Source of the DNA: Przewalskia tangutica
Taxonomy: Eukaryota > Streptophyta > Magnoliopsida > Solanales > Solanaceae
NCBI GenBank assembly: GCA_029844215.1
Contig: CM056718.1
Coordinates: 84,494,764-84,558,763, forward strand
DNA: 64,000 nt
Reading direction: 5' to 3'
Shown here: piece by piece, positions 11,938-23,619 of the stretch
Layout of the letters: each line of letters begins with the position of its first letter
Position numbering within the stretch: the first letter of the stretch is position 1
The notes under the pieces: model-generated
The model's database searches: none
What the model saw: only the letters and a program-made list of their open reading frames with translations
What the model was told of the DNA's origin: nothing
Position numbers and translations under genes: made by a program

Positions 11938-13506
11938 ATGTTGTTGGCCGAGAATGGCTTGAATATGGAACTACTTCGTATTAATTGTGGGGCGGAATTT
12001 TACACGTTTTGTAAGGCGTGTAATCCCCTTTGTTTGGTTGTTGTTTTGAGCCTTAAATGTGGCGTGTTGGTTATTGTATTCGGCCTTGAAAAAGGTGGCA
12101 AAGTGAGTAGAAACAAAGGAAGTGCTGCCCGATTTTCCGTAGAATTAGAGACCGTATACTTAGTATTATTCTACGTTTGAGACTAGAAGTTGATAGTCTT
12201 GTTGTGACCATTATAGGTTGACACTTCTACGTACGGCGTATTCGGCTTAGCTTGTGGATTTAGCCGAAAAGGTATGTGAACTATCTCCTCTTCTAGCATG
12301 ATTCCTTAAGATAAAGAAAGTATGTCCTACTCCTTAAATGATCCATTCCTTGGTTGTATTTGGATTGCCTAAAATAGAATTCGTTCTATGTACTCCCTTG
12401 ATTGTACTTTGATGTTTAAATTGTAAGTTGTATAATCCATTTCCTTAGTGAAGTTTGGATTCTTAAAAGTGAAAGTATTTTACTTAAAGTACATAGAGTC
12501 TTGAAAAGGAAGTGGTTTCCAAACCTTTTGGCTAGTGCCTTAGTTCCAAAACCTAAGGGTTGTTGTAATGACTTTAGGGGAGTTAAAAGAGTGATTTACT
12601 TAATTGTTTTAAGAGAGGAGAAATGACATGATTTAAGAGAAGTAACTTGTTTTGAAGGTGTGAGTTACTTGAGGTTTAAAAGTAGAAGAAACTTGTTTTC
12701 TAAATATTAAGAGACTTGACGTATTTTGAAAGTTAAGAAACTTGATTTGTAAGTATGTGATACTTGGTTTTAAGTATAAGTCTCTTAGTTATAAAAAGGA
12801 ATGAATATATCTAAAACCATAAAGGGTTATAACGGCTTTATGGGAAGTTGGTTATAACGGCTTTATGGAAGGTTAAGAAGGTTGTCTATTTTGATTATTA
12901 GGCATAAGTTGCCTAGATTGTGAAAATTTGAAGTTACTTGATTTCAAGCTTTGAAAAGAGTTTTCTAAAAGTGTAGTAACTTACTTTGAAAAATAGACAC
13001 ACCTTGATACTACGGGTGTTAGTATCTTGGGGTTTTACATAAAAAGGAGTCTTTTGAAAAGAATGTACGTACGTAGTACTTTGGCTTGTTTAATTGAGAA
13101 TTATCCTATGTGTGCCTTGATAAGTACTTTGGCTTGTTTAATTGAGAATTATTCTATTAGTGCCTTAAGTAAACCAAAATGAGAGTGTATATGAATAAGA
13201 CTAATAAGAATCTAGGGGGATTTCTTAACTTGCTTACTTATTGTGTGATAAGCCGGTAGTGCTTACGTTATGTATGATGGCCAGTTGAGATAGGGTAAGA
13301 GTATAAATGAGGGGTGTATCCCCAAAGATCGTTATACCACCTGCTTTATCACTTTCTTCAGGATAAGAGTATAAATGAGGGGTGTATCCCCAAAGATCGT
13401 TATACCACCTGCTTTATCACTTTCTTCAGGGTAAGAGTAAAAATAAGGGGTGTATCCCCAAAGATCGTTATACCACCTGCTTTATCACTTTCTTCAGGTA
13501 AGAGTA
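11938..13506 (+). repeat. Fragment of an older plus-oriented LTR (Y), left piece
   Basis: This sequence matches the middle of the plus-oriented LTR at 53793-56200, for example 11946-12180 against 54950-55190. It resumes at 22803 after the insertion 13507-22802 and ends with TGTGACA at 23619. Its own 5' part lies left of the tandem array, outside the window. It ends in a 68-bp minisatellite. The open frames at 11938-12180 and 13314-13562 lie inside LTR sequence and are not credible genes. Confidence 0.75.
13295..13506 (+). repeat. 68-bp minisatellite, left half (about three units)
   Basis: The marker GAGTATAAATG begins at 13299 and 13367, and a variant begins at 13435, so the period is 68 bp. 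A fourth unit start at 13502 is cut by the element insertion at 13507. The array continues at 22803 with unit starts at 22803, 22871 and 22939. A related, shorter 54-bp version lies at 25800-25907. Confidence 0.9.
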
Positions 13507-16500
13507 TGTCACGACCCGAATCCGGGCCCGTGACTGGTGCCTTACCCCGGGCACCCAAGTAGCCATACATCAGAGTAATCAGCGGAATATAAAACAAGAC
13601 ATGAATAAAGTGAAGTGAAAAACAGTTATCTGAGAAAAACTTGCCTTGCGGCATATATAAATATCAACTAGAACAGTTACATCCTTTTTTACAATTCTGC
13701 CCACAACAGTACTACAGGCCTCTAAGAGTGATATGACAACAATGGCGGGACAGGGCCCCACCATACCCCTGAATGTAAGCACCTACAACGACAGGGGACT
13801 ATACCACTGATAAGCCTCCGGAAGAAACGGAGCTTCCCAAACGCTGAATCGTGACTCGAGAGCTAGGATCAACGATCCGGTGTACCTCTACCGCGACATG
13901 AACGCAGCCCCGGCGAGGTCGATAACAGTACCAAGTATGTGAAATCAAAATATCGTAAATGAAATCATATTAGTATATATAAAGCGAGAGACATGTATGA
14001 TAACCAAACTACGCTCACAAAAAATAAGCGAATATGTCAAGTCGTGACTCACGCCCTCAAAGTCATCACTCAATTATAACTATGGGTCTCACGCCCACAA
14101 CATAAACAAGAGTGAAATAGATATACTGTAACTGGTCTTTTCTAGGCCGCTAATGATCGAAGCAAGGCCAATCGCCCATAGTATCATTATGCGTGCCTAA
14201 TCCTGGACTTCCCGCAGCCCGCATAGGTCACACATAGACCCGCATCGGGGGTAGCTAACCCCGGTACCCTCCTGGACTCCCGCAGTCCGCATAGTCTCAA
14301 TAGACCGCATAGTCACACAGACCGCATAGGGCATCCCCCGCATCGGGATAAAACACCCGGAATGATCAATCCTGGAGCATACCGCTGCTCCGCATAGTCA
14401 CATAGACCGCATAGGCCGTATAGACCCGCATCAAGGGTGGCAAGCCCTCGGTATAATAAGTCAAGGGGGTATGTGATATAATAACAGTACAACGGGCTTA
14501 AAGTTTAACAACATAAGCACAACAAGAATAACCCCTTTACACAACACCACAAGATACTAACACACGTAGTATCCTAACATGTTTACTTACCAAAGCAACA
14601 AGAAAGTATTACAAGGCTATCACAAACCAATACAATCAAGTTCTTCACACAAGGTACCTTCTATTTCATGTTAACAAGTTCGGGTATTTATCCCCAAAGT
14701 ACTTCATACATTAACTCTTTAAAAGATCCGTAATATATAAAAAAAATAGAGTGACTATCTTTTTAAGTAAACCAAAACACCTCCCTTTGAAAAATCAAGT
14801 AACCACATTATTTTCCAAACGTTCAAGTTTGCCTAATTTCAAATGCTCAAGTTTCTCATTTTCGAAAGGTTTCGTAGTTCATAGTTTTAATCACTTAATG
14901 ATATAATTCTCTTTTAAAACAATTTGAGATACATATGTCTTATATGTGAGTAGGTTATTCTTGTTCATAATCAATCTTATTTAAGCATCCATGATCTAGG
15001 AAATGTAATATCATTTTGTCTCATCTTAGCTTCTATGCAGATGGAGGTTTCTACTGGTTTTAATAATACTTTATTAGTCAATACATTTCCCTTTATTAAC
15101 GCTGCAGTGGTGTGTTCGATACTTATTCTGATTTCCGAAATCAGTAAAACATTATTCCTTTTAAAAACCAAGTACTCATTACTCACGAATGAGGTTTCAC
15201 ACAAAATTCATTTAAGTCAAGTCTCTTATCTTTTAAGATTTAGAAACCATTCTTTTTATTTCTCTTAAGCCGTTATACCTAACTTCCCATAAAGCTAGTA
15301 TAACTCTTAAGCTTTTAAAACCAAGCATTACTCTTCTGTTAAAAGTGATTCAGTATTCTTTTGAAATGCTTCAAGATCCTTATTATTCAGGCTTAAGTCA
15401 CAAGACATTGCCGTAAGTATTATTCAGGCTTAAGTCAAAAGACATTGCCGTAATTATTATTCAGTTCACACACGTACGTCTACCGTACTATATATATATT
15501 TAAAATATCATGCTCAAGAGTATAGGAAGAATCACATACCTCGCGACGATTATCGACTATTAGCAAAACGCTCCACGGTTAAAACCCGGCTAGCCTTGTC
15601 CACCTTTCAAGTAGTACATGCTACTTGCAGAACATTCAACCTATAAAGGTTATATAAGTCTATCAACTTCTACATTAATATTCTACTGAAGTGATTCCAG
15701 TTCAAGTCTAATCTGTAATATCCTTCTATTACAGTTCAATTCTCTTCTTATATACTTTCCTTGTATATAACTTATACTCAATTCTTATACTTCAATAGAA
15801 TGAAAACTCTAATACAATAGGGAGACAAGTTATTTACCTCGATAAGCCCATAATTATCCAAGTTTAAATATCGATCATGAGCAACGTTTAGCTCCTACTC
15901 TGGGCGCTCCAAACCGCTCCAAACAAACCCTTAGAAGTTCTACGCAACTTCTACTTAATACTTCAACCAAGTATGAAGATTTTCCTTAGGGTTTCATTTA
16001 GTGACTGAAGGGAAGTATAATAGTATTTCTGGGCTTTTCGTATAAGTGTAACCTTGGAATACTACAAGGTATTTGGGCCAAGGTATTTTGGAATAGTAAC
16101 TATACTTGTAGAGTATTTCTACCAAGGGGGGGTAGTATTTATACGAGAACCACTAGGCAAGGGGGTGTGTGCTACGGCTAGCACCACTAGGAGAGGGGGG
16201 TACCCCTCGGCCAAAGGCCTCTCAAAGGGGGGAGGGGTGCTCTCGGCTTAGAGCTCTCAAGAGAGAGGGGGGAGAAAGGGATTTTAAGACTTAGAACAAT
16301 TTTAGGATGAAGAAGTCTTCAAAGGGGGGGGGGGGGGTATTTATAGGTCAAGCAATGACCAACCAATGGCCAAGATCAAGCCAAGTGGTAGGCAAGTGTA
16401 AGGTGAAGATTTGGACATGTGTTTGTGGGCCCCACTTGCTCATCTACTACACAAAATATCTAGCCAAACATTGACCAAATGTTTAAGGCATGAAACATTA

Positions 16501-16776
16501 AAAAAACGTGCCAATGGAGCCCATGGATTGCCGTCCACTTGAGGGCCATGTGTCGCCCTCTCGTTGGTCCAAAATATTTCGTCTCTCGGAAAAATCCGCA
16601 AAAATACTAAATGACATAGCCGGAATTTTCCCTTCGCAAGTTGTGTAAAACGTTTCGTCGAAAAACGATTCTAATCGGGTGTTGTGCACAAAATATTTTC
16701 GTCCAAGCCTACTTAAAGTTCAAACTTTTCTACGTACGTCCTCACGTACATACTCTGGAAAATACGGGGTATAACA
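13507..16776 (-). repeat. 3' LTR of element C
   Basis: 3270 bp, from TGTCACGAC at 13507 to TATAACA ending at 16776. It carries a GC-rich tandem array of ACCGCATAG-type units (about 14190-14445), a duplicated GGCTTAAGTCA...GACATTGCC block (15389-15450), a 14-base G run (16324-16337) and the TATA motif at 16337-16346. It is otherwise gene-free. Confidence 0.92.
14190..14445 (-). repeat. GC-rich LTR array with short CCGCATAG-type units
   Basis: Many close copies of ACCGCATAG, TCACATAGACC and CCGCATCGGG-like words form a short-period array in the 3' LTR of element C. The homologous array in the 5' LTR is at 20195-20455. It holds the place taken by the 75-80-bp array in LTRs A, B and D. Confidence 0.75.
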
Positions 16777-16791
16777 TTCTCCCCTCCTTAG
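16777..16791 (-). other. Polypurine tract of element C
   Basis: The minus strand reads CTAAGGAGGGGAGAA immediately before the LTR start TGTTATAC. It is the best-preserved polypurine tract in the window and fixes the minus orientation of the element. Confidence 0.9.
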
Positions 16792-17099
16792 AAACATTCG
16801 TCCCGAATGTTCATTCTAAGTCTCAGAACACACAAGTGCCTGTATAGTCTTCACTACTATACTTACAAAAACAATCACGCCACGCCTGGCCATCAAATAA
16901 CACACGCGCAATTACTCAATTTCAAGTCTACGAGGAATCACCTCTACTACTACAAAAGCTCCCACCCAAGGTCTAAAAGATACTCCCTTCGCACCTTCAC
17001 TTTACAAACGAAATGATCACTTCTATGTTCTCAACACATGCTCGCTTCTTCCCTTACTCGTCGTACCCTTCTCATACACACGAACTCCTTCTCATAACT

Positions 17100-17869
17100 T
17101 ACCACATTTCTGTTACTGCATCAATTTCAAAAATCTCTGGGTTACTACCTCCAACTTGATCATCATAACCGGGAATATTCTGGATGGATCTCCGATACTT
17201 TTCCGAACCTAACAACATGAAGGACCGGACATACTGCCTCCTAAGTCGGACGGCAAAAGCTAACATATAGGCAACCTGGCCTACTCTTCCCATGACCTGA
17301 AAAGGCCCAAAGTAACTCGGGCTAAGTTTCCTCTATTTTCCGAATCTCGTCACACCCTTCTGGGGTGGTACCTTCAAGAAGACCTCCACAACTCAACCTG
17401 AAGCGTCGTCGCCGATTATCCGCACGACTTCTGTTGACTCTGAGCTGCCAATAACCTCTTCTGGATAAGCTTCACCCTCACCATATCCTGCCGAGACAAG
17501 TATGAACCAACTATCTGAACTTTGCCAACATCGAACCAATCGACCGACAACTTACACTTCCGCCCCTACGAGGCTTCGTAAGGCGATATCCGAATACTGA
17601 AATGGTAGTTATAAAAGCACTCCCTCAACAGGAGGCAACAATCCTCATAGCTACCCCTGAAATCTAAACACAGGCCCGAGGGTGAATGCGATACTGAGAC
17701 TTACCTGAGTTCCTAACCCTGCCTGGTAAAACTTCCGGAAAAACGAAATAGCCACAACCTGGGCTTCACTGTCTGTCATAAGGTGAAAGTAGGCGCCTCG
17801 TGCAGCCTTACAACCTTCCTGATAAATAACATCTCGCATAACCTGAAGGACAAGATGGGCTGACCTCAT
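17100..17869 (-). pseudogene. Remnant of the integrase C-terminal half (Ty3/gypsy pol)
   Basis: Integrase inserts the cDNA into the genome. Read on the minus strand, fragments in shifting frames resemble the end of the gypsy catalytic core: a degenerate SDRG-like segment and the words LGTQVSLS and PYEASYGRRC (about 17840-17550). Next come a stretch like the FLKV..KGVTRFGK region and a GPF motif (about 17400-17300). The last piece is GQVAYMLA, the conserved segment that follows the GPY/F module (open frame 17293-17099). Stops and frameshifts interrupt it. Everything between gag and this point (protease, reverse transcriptase, RNase H and the integrase zinc-binding end) is absent, so an internal deletion fused the two ends. 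Confidence 0.7.
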
Positions 17870-18421
17870 CGGCCCGACTACTGGTCGTACGCATCCACGA
17901 ACTCGTACGCTGGTTTACTAAACTTGGGCCTAACACCCTCGTGACCCTACCACCTGGCGGGACCACCACAAACTGACCCCACCATAACACAGGTCGCGGG
18001 TTGACCCGCGGCATGGCCTCAACCCGACCCACTCTCGCGTAAAACACTTGCTCCCCGATCCGGAACAATCTCACTAATCATGTTACGAAAACCTAGCGGT
18101 CTTCTTTGCTCAACTACCCTCTTTCATTCCACACTACTCAGGGACTTATCCCACAAACATATCTCACGTGCACTATGCACACCGATAAGGGTCAAACATA
18201 AACTAAATCATTTACTAGAGATGGCCTTGCCTCTAAGGTCTCCACGTATACAACTCTAAGGCTCCCACTTTCTCTATCCCCCAATCTTACCCGGTTATCT
18301 AACCATGATTTCTAATCAAAATTAACACAATGCTATGTGAACATAACATTTAAGGTATACTCATCTTATCATACGTACTAATCTCTAGAGGGTTAAGGAT
18401 CTACCTGTATCTACTGCTTCA

Positions 18422-19329
18422 CTACCCTCTGTCGTTCCAATCAATCCTGCCCTGCTGGGCGCAAGCATAACAAGTTGTCGAAGAAATACGACATTCCCCA
18501 TAATGACACTTACCACAACGGCCACACCGAGGTGGGGGTGGCCTCCTCTGGCTAACGCCCCTTCTTCTCCGAACTACTGAATCCGCAACTGATCTGGTAG
18601 GTTGAGTCCTCCTACTAGGACATCCTTTCGACACATGGCCCTGACGGCCGCAGGTAAAACAAGCATCACAAAAGATGACATTCCCTGGGATGACGCCTGC
18701 CACACTGTGAATACTGAGGAGACAACTGAATCCGGTCGGCTGGAACCTACGTGTATCTGTGAACCAGAAGCCCTGGAGCTCTGACCAACTCCGGCATACT
18801 CTGAACGTCCTAAACCCTGTGGAGGACCACTCTGAACTGGCGGAGGTGCATATCTAATCTGCTGCTGAGGCGGTTCTCCTCGAAAGTTACCAAAGGACCC
18901 TGCTGTTCTGGCCCTCTTCTGCTGATCTTGATTTAACCCGTCAATCCCTACGTTTCTCGGCCTGCTGTGCATAAGTCCGTACGCAGGCCATGCTCAAGCC
19001 TGACTGAAGAGCTACTCTTGCACATCCTTTCTTTAGATAGTCATCAAGACCCGTGATATATCGGTATACTCTCTGGTAGCCAAATCCATAGCTAGTAACA
19101 GGGTCGCCTCTTTGCAATCTATATTCTCCGCTCGTGGCCGCGAAGGTGTAAATGTCATGGTCGCAGAGGCATCGCTCACGCGCTTAAACTCACTGGGCCG
19201 GGCGATGTCACGTAACTCCCGAATGAAGCACCATATCGATGATGATTGGGCTGTGCCCTCGTAACCCTCTCAGACTAACTCGCAGCCTCGGCCGCTTTGC
19301 CCTCTCGGGTTCGGCTTTACGCGAGGCAT
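18422..19329 (-). pseudogene. gag: Decayed gag of element C, with CCHC knuckles
   Basis: The likely start is the minus-strand ATG at 19329-19327, which begins MPRVKPNPRG, a basic start similar to many plant gypsy gags. Frameshifts and stops break the middle. The open frame 18972-18574 carries a glutamine- and proline-rich linker. The overlapping frame 18703-18422 carries the CCHC knuckle CFTCGRQGHVSKGC (18620-18661), then CGRCGKCHYGEC and CYAC (18461-18526). Two knuckle regions in this order suggest a duplicated or rearranged nucleocapsid. The product would bind and package element RNA; as read it cannot be translated whole. Confidence 0.72.
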
Positions 19330-19519
19330 AGCGGTAAGGGAAAGAAATACGTTAGAGGGTCCAACTTACAACACAGCTCTAAGGCACGATCTCAGAGTGA
19401 GAAGAATGGAAACCAATCCTAAATATCCTATAGCCTCCTGATTATTGGTGTGGTGCACAACACACCGATAATCAAGACTCTACTAGATACGGTCTGTAGA
19501 CACTTTCCGAGAATTAACT

Positions 19520-19531
19520 GCTCTGATACCA
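19520..19531 (-). other. Primer-binding site of element C, initiator tRNA-Met
   Basis: Minus-strand TGGTATCAGAGC, exact, separated by four bases (AAAG on the minus strand) from the 5' LTR end at 19536. Confidence 0.94.
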
Positions 19532-19535
19532 CTTT

Positions 19536-22500
19536 TGTCACGACCCGAATCCGGGCCCGTGACTGGTGCCTTACCCCGGGCACCCAAGTAGCCATACATC
19601 AGAGTAATCAACGGAATATAAAACAAGACATGAATAATGTGAAGTGAAAAACAGTTATCTGAGAAAAACTTGCCTTGCGGCATATATAAATATCAACTAG
19701 AACAGTTACATCCTTTTTTACAATTCTGTCCACAACAGTACTACAGACCTCTAAGAGTGATATGACAACAATGGCGGGACAGGGCCCCGCCATACCCCTG
19801 AATGTAAGCACCTACAACGACAGGGGACTATACCACTGATAAGCCTCCGGAAGAAACGGAGCTTCCCAAACGCCGAATCAGACTCGAGAGCTAGGATCAA
19901 CGATCGTGTACTCTACCGCGGCATGAACGCAGCCTCGGCGAGGTCGACAACAGTACCAAGTATGTGAAATCAAAATATCGTAAATGAAATCATAGTAGTC
20001 TATATAAAGGGAGACATGTATAATAACCAAACTACGCTTCAAAAAAATAAGCGAATATGTCAAGTCGTGACTCACGCCTCAAAGTCATCGCCAATTATAA
20101 CTATGGGTCTCACGCCCACAACATAAACAAGAGTGAAATAGATATATCAGAATCGGTCTTTTCTAGGCCGCTAATGATCGAAGCAAGGCCAATCGCCCAT
20201 AGTATCATTATGCGTGCCTAATCTCGACTTCCGCACTCGCATAGGTCACACATAGACCGCATAGTCGTATAGACCGCGTCGGGGTAGCGAACCCGGTACC
20301 CTCCTCGACTCCCGCAATCCGCATAGTCTCAATAGACCGCATAGTCACATTGCACCGCATAGGGCATCCCCGCGACGGATAAAACACCCGAATGATCAAT
20401 CACGAGCATACCGCTGCTCCGCATAATCACATAGACCGCATAGGCCGTATAGACCCGCATCAAGGGTGGCAAGCCCTCGGTATAATAAGTCAAGGGGGTA
20501 TGTGATATAATAACAGTACAACGGGCTTAAAGTTTAACAACATAAGCACAACAAGAATAACCCCTTTACACAACACCACAAGATACTAACACACGTAGTA
20601 TCCTAACATGTTTACTTACCAAAGCAACAAGAAAGTATTACAAGGCTATCACAAACCAATACAATCAAGTTCTTCACAAAAGGTACCTTCTATTTCATGT
20701 TAACAAGTTCGGGTATTTATCCCCAAAGTACTTCATACATTAACTCTTTAAAAGATCCGTAATATATAAAAAAATAGAGTGACTATCTTTTTAAGTAAAC
20801 CAAAACACTTCCCTTTGAAAAATCAAGTAACCACATTATTTTCCAAACGTTCAAGTTTGCCTAATTTCAAATGCTCAAGTTTCTCATTTTCGAAAGGTTT
20901 CGTAGTTCATAGTTTTAATCACTTAATGATATAATTCTCTTTTAAAACAATTTGAGATACATATGCCTTATATGTGAGTAGGTTATTCTTGTTCATAATC
21001 AATCTTATTTAAGCAGCCATGATCTAGGAAATGTAATATCATTTTGTCTCATCTTAGCTTCTATGCAGATGGAGGTTTCTACTGGTTTTAATAATACTTT
21101 ATTAGTCAATACATTTCCTTTATTAAACGCTACAGTGGTGTGTTCGATACTTGTTCTGATTTCCGAAATCAGTAAAACATTATTCCTTTTAAAAACCAAG
21201 TACTCATTACTCACGAATGAGGTTTCACACAAAATTCATTTAAGTCAAGTCTCTTATCTTTTAAGATTTATAAACCATTCTTTTTATTTCTCTTAAGCCG
21301 TTATACCTAACTTCCCATAAAGCTAGTATAACTCTTAAGCTTTTAAAACCAAGCATTACTCTTCTGCTAAAAGTGATTCAGTATTCTTTTGAAATGCTTC
21401 AAGATCCTTATTATTCAGGCTTAAGTCACAAGACATTGCCGTAAGTATTATTCAGGCTTAAGTCAAAAGACATTGCCGTAATTATTATTCAGTTCACACA
21501 CGTACGTCTACCGTACTATATATATATTTAAAATATCATGCTCAAGAGTATAGGAAGAATCACATACCTCGCGACGATTATCGACTATTAGCAAAACGCT
21601 CCACGGTTAAAACCCGGCTAGCCTTGTCCACCTTTCAAGTAGTACATGCTACTTGCAGAACATTCAACTTATAAAGGTTATATAATTCTATCAACTTCTA
21701 CATTAATATTCTACTGAAGTGATTCCAGTTCAAGTCTAATCTGTAATATCCTTCTATTACAGTTCAATTCTCTTCTTATATACTTTCCTTGTATATAACT
21801 TATACTCAATTCTTATACTTCAATAGAATGAAAACTCTAATACAATAGGGAGACAAGATATTTACCTCGATAAGCCCATAATTATCCAAGTTTAAATGTC
21901 GATCTTGAGCAACGTTTAGCTCCTACTCTGGGCGCTCCAACCCGCTCCAAACAACCCTTAGAAGTTCTACGCAACTTCTACTTAATACTTCAACCAAGTA
22001 TGAAGATTTTCCTTAGGGTTTCATTTAGTGACTGAAGGGAAGTATAATAGTATTTCTGGGCTTTTCGTATAAGTGTAACCTTGGAATACTACAAGGTATT
22101 TGGGCCAAGGTATTTTGGAATAGTAACTATACTTGGAGAGTATTTCTACCAAGGGGGGTAGTATTTATACGAGAACAACTAGGCAAGGGGGGGGGGGTGT
22201 GCTACGGCTAGCACCACTAGGAGAGGGGGGTACCCCTCGGCCAAAGGCCTCTCAAAGGGGGGAGGGGTGCTCTCGGCTTAGAGCTCTCAAGAGAGAGGGG
22301 GGAGAAAGGGATTTTAAGACTTAGAACAATTTTAGGATGAAGAAGTCTTCAAAGGGGGGGGGGTATTTATAGGTCAAGCAATGGCCAACCAATGGCCAAG
22401 ATCAAGCCAAGTGGTAGGCAAGTGTAAGGTGAAGATTTGGACATGTGTTTGTGGGCCCCACTTGGTCATCTACTATACAAAATATCTAGCCAAACATTGA

Positions 22501-22802
22501 CCAAATGTTTAAGGCATGAAACATTAAAAAAACGTGCCAATGGAGCCCATGGATTGCCGTCCACTTGAGGGCCAAGTGTCGCCCTCTCGTTGGTCCAAAA
22601 TATTTTGTCTCTCGGAAAAATCCACAAAAATACTAAATGACATAGCCGGAATTTTCCCTTCGCAAGTTGTGTAAAACGTTTCGTCGAAAAACGATTCTAA
22701 TCGGGTGTTGTGCACAAAATATTTTCGTCCAAGCCTACTTAAAGTTCAAACTTTTCTACGTACGTCCTCACGTACATACTCTGGAAAATACGGGGTATAA
22801 CA
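19536..22802 (-). repeat. 5' LTR of element C
   Basis: 3267 bp, from TGTCACGAC at 19536 to TATAACA ending at 22802. It is colinear with 13507-16776 across its length. Visible differences are short indels, base-order changes at CAG/CTG sites and G-run length (10 against 14). The CCGCATAG-type array is at 20195-20455. The TATA motif is at 22363-22372. Confidence 0.92.
22363..22372 (-). promoter_or_regulatory. LTR TATA box driving element C
   Basis: Minus-strand CTATAAATAC about 430 bases from the start of the 5' LTR, just upstream (on the minus strand) of a C run. If this is the core promoter, most of the 3.3-kb LTR is R-U5, an unusually long untranslated leader. Confidence 0.55.
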
Positions 22803-22983
22803 GAGTATAAATGAGGGGTGTATCCCCAAAGATCGTTATACCACCTGCTTTATCACTTTCTTCAGGGTAAGAGTATAAATGAGGGGTGTATCCCCAAAGA
22901 TCGTTATACCACCTGCTTTATCACTTTCTTCAGGGTAAGAGTATAAATGAGGGGTGTATCCCCAAAGATCGTTATACCACCTG
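22803..22983 (+). repeat. 68-bp minisatellite, right half (about three units)
   Basis: Unit starts at 22803, 22871 and 22939. The first five bases are the TSD of element C. With the left half, the uninterrupted array would have held about six units. Confidence 0.9.
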
Positions 22984-23619
22984 TTTCCGTGGATTTGCTA
23001 CCTATACTTTTGATTACTCTCATTGTTAGTAAGGCACTGTGTACTGTTATTTGAGTAGTGACTTTGAGGGCATGCGTCCCTGACTTGATATGACTGCTTA
23101 TGTATTGTGTACTGTAGGTTGGCTATCATACATGTCTCCTGTTTTGTTTAGACTGTTATGATTTCATTACAGTATTTTCAGTTTCACATACTTGGTACAT
23201 TCTTCGTACTGACCTCCTTCGGGGGGCTCCGTTCATGCCGCAGGTTTATGTACGCTGTTTGGTTATCTGCAGGTGTAGGACCCTGCTCAGAGTTTTTGGA
23301 TAGCTCCTTTTGTTCGGGAGTTTATCTTTTTGGTATAAGTTCTTTCAGTACAGGCTTTTGTACAGTTATGGGTACGGCGGGGCCTTGTCCCGTCATAGTT
23401 CAGTATAACTCTTAGAGGTCTGTATTCATATGTGGGATTGGACTCATGTACGGTGTAGTGTATTTTATTATGTATATTATATGGCAGCCTTGTCGGCTTT
23501 GCCCTTGCACGTACGTTGGTAAAAAAAAAGGGTGTTATTTAAATTCTGCAGTTTACTTGTATGCATAGGTAGAAAGGGTGCCTGTAGGGCACCACCACGC
23601 CCGGGTTCGGGGTGTGACA
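22803..23619 (+). repeat. Right piece of the plus-oriented LTR Y
   Basis: Continues the LTR interrupted at 13506. It begins with three 68-bp minisatellite units (22803-22983) and ends TGTGACA at 23619, the canonical 3' end of this LTR type. The last part is the reverse-complement counterpart of the first 700 bases of the minus-oriented LTRs, for example the GGCGGGGCCTTGTCCCGTCA block near 23376. The sequence from 23620 belongs to another LTR. Confidence 0.8.

Larger units (their letters stand above)
13507..22802 (-). mobile_element. Complete non-autonomous gypsy-like retrotransposon (element C) with TSD GAGTA
   Basis: A 9296-bp element bounded by TG (13507) and CA (22802). It is flanked by identical 5-bp duplications GAGTA at 13502-13506 and 22803-22807. 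In minus-strand order it has the 5' LTR 19536-22802, primer site, gag remnant, integrase C-terminal remnant, polypurine tract and the 3' LTR 13507-16776. The LTRs are 3267 and 3270 bp and look nearly identical by eye, which suggests a fairly recent insertion. Protease, reverse transcriptase, RNase H and the front of integrase are missing, so any mobility depended on a helper element. It inserted into the 68-bp minisatellite of an older LTR. Confidence 0.92.

Noticed and set aside
16324..16337. Long G runs (also at 11341-11350, 36541-36553 and 49983-49998 as C) as possible G-quadruplex switches
   Set aside because: They sit in the LTR U3 next to the TATA motif and differ in length between partner LTRs. 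Homopolymer-length error is a simpler explanation, and I have no evidence for structure.
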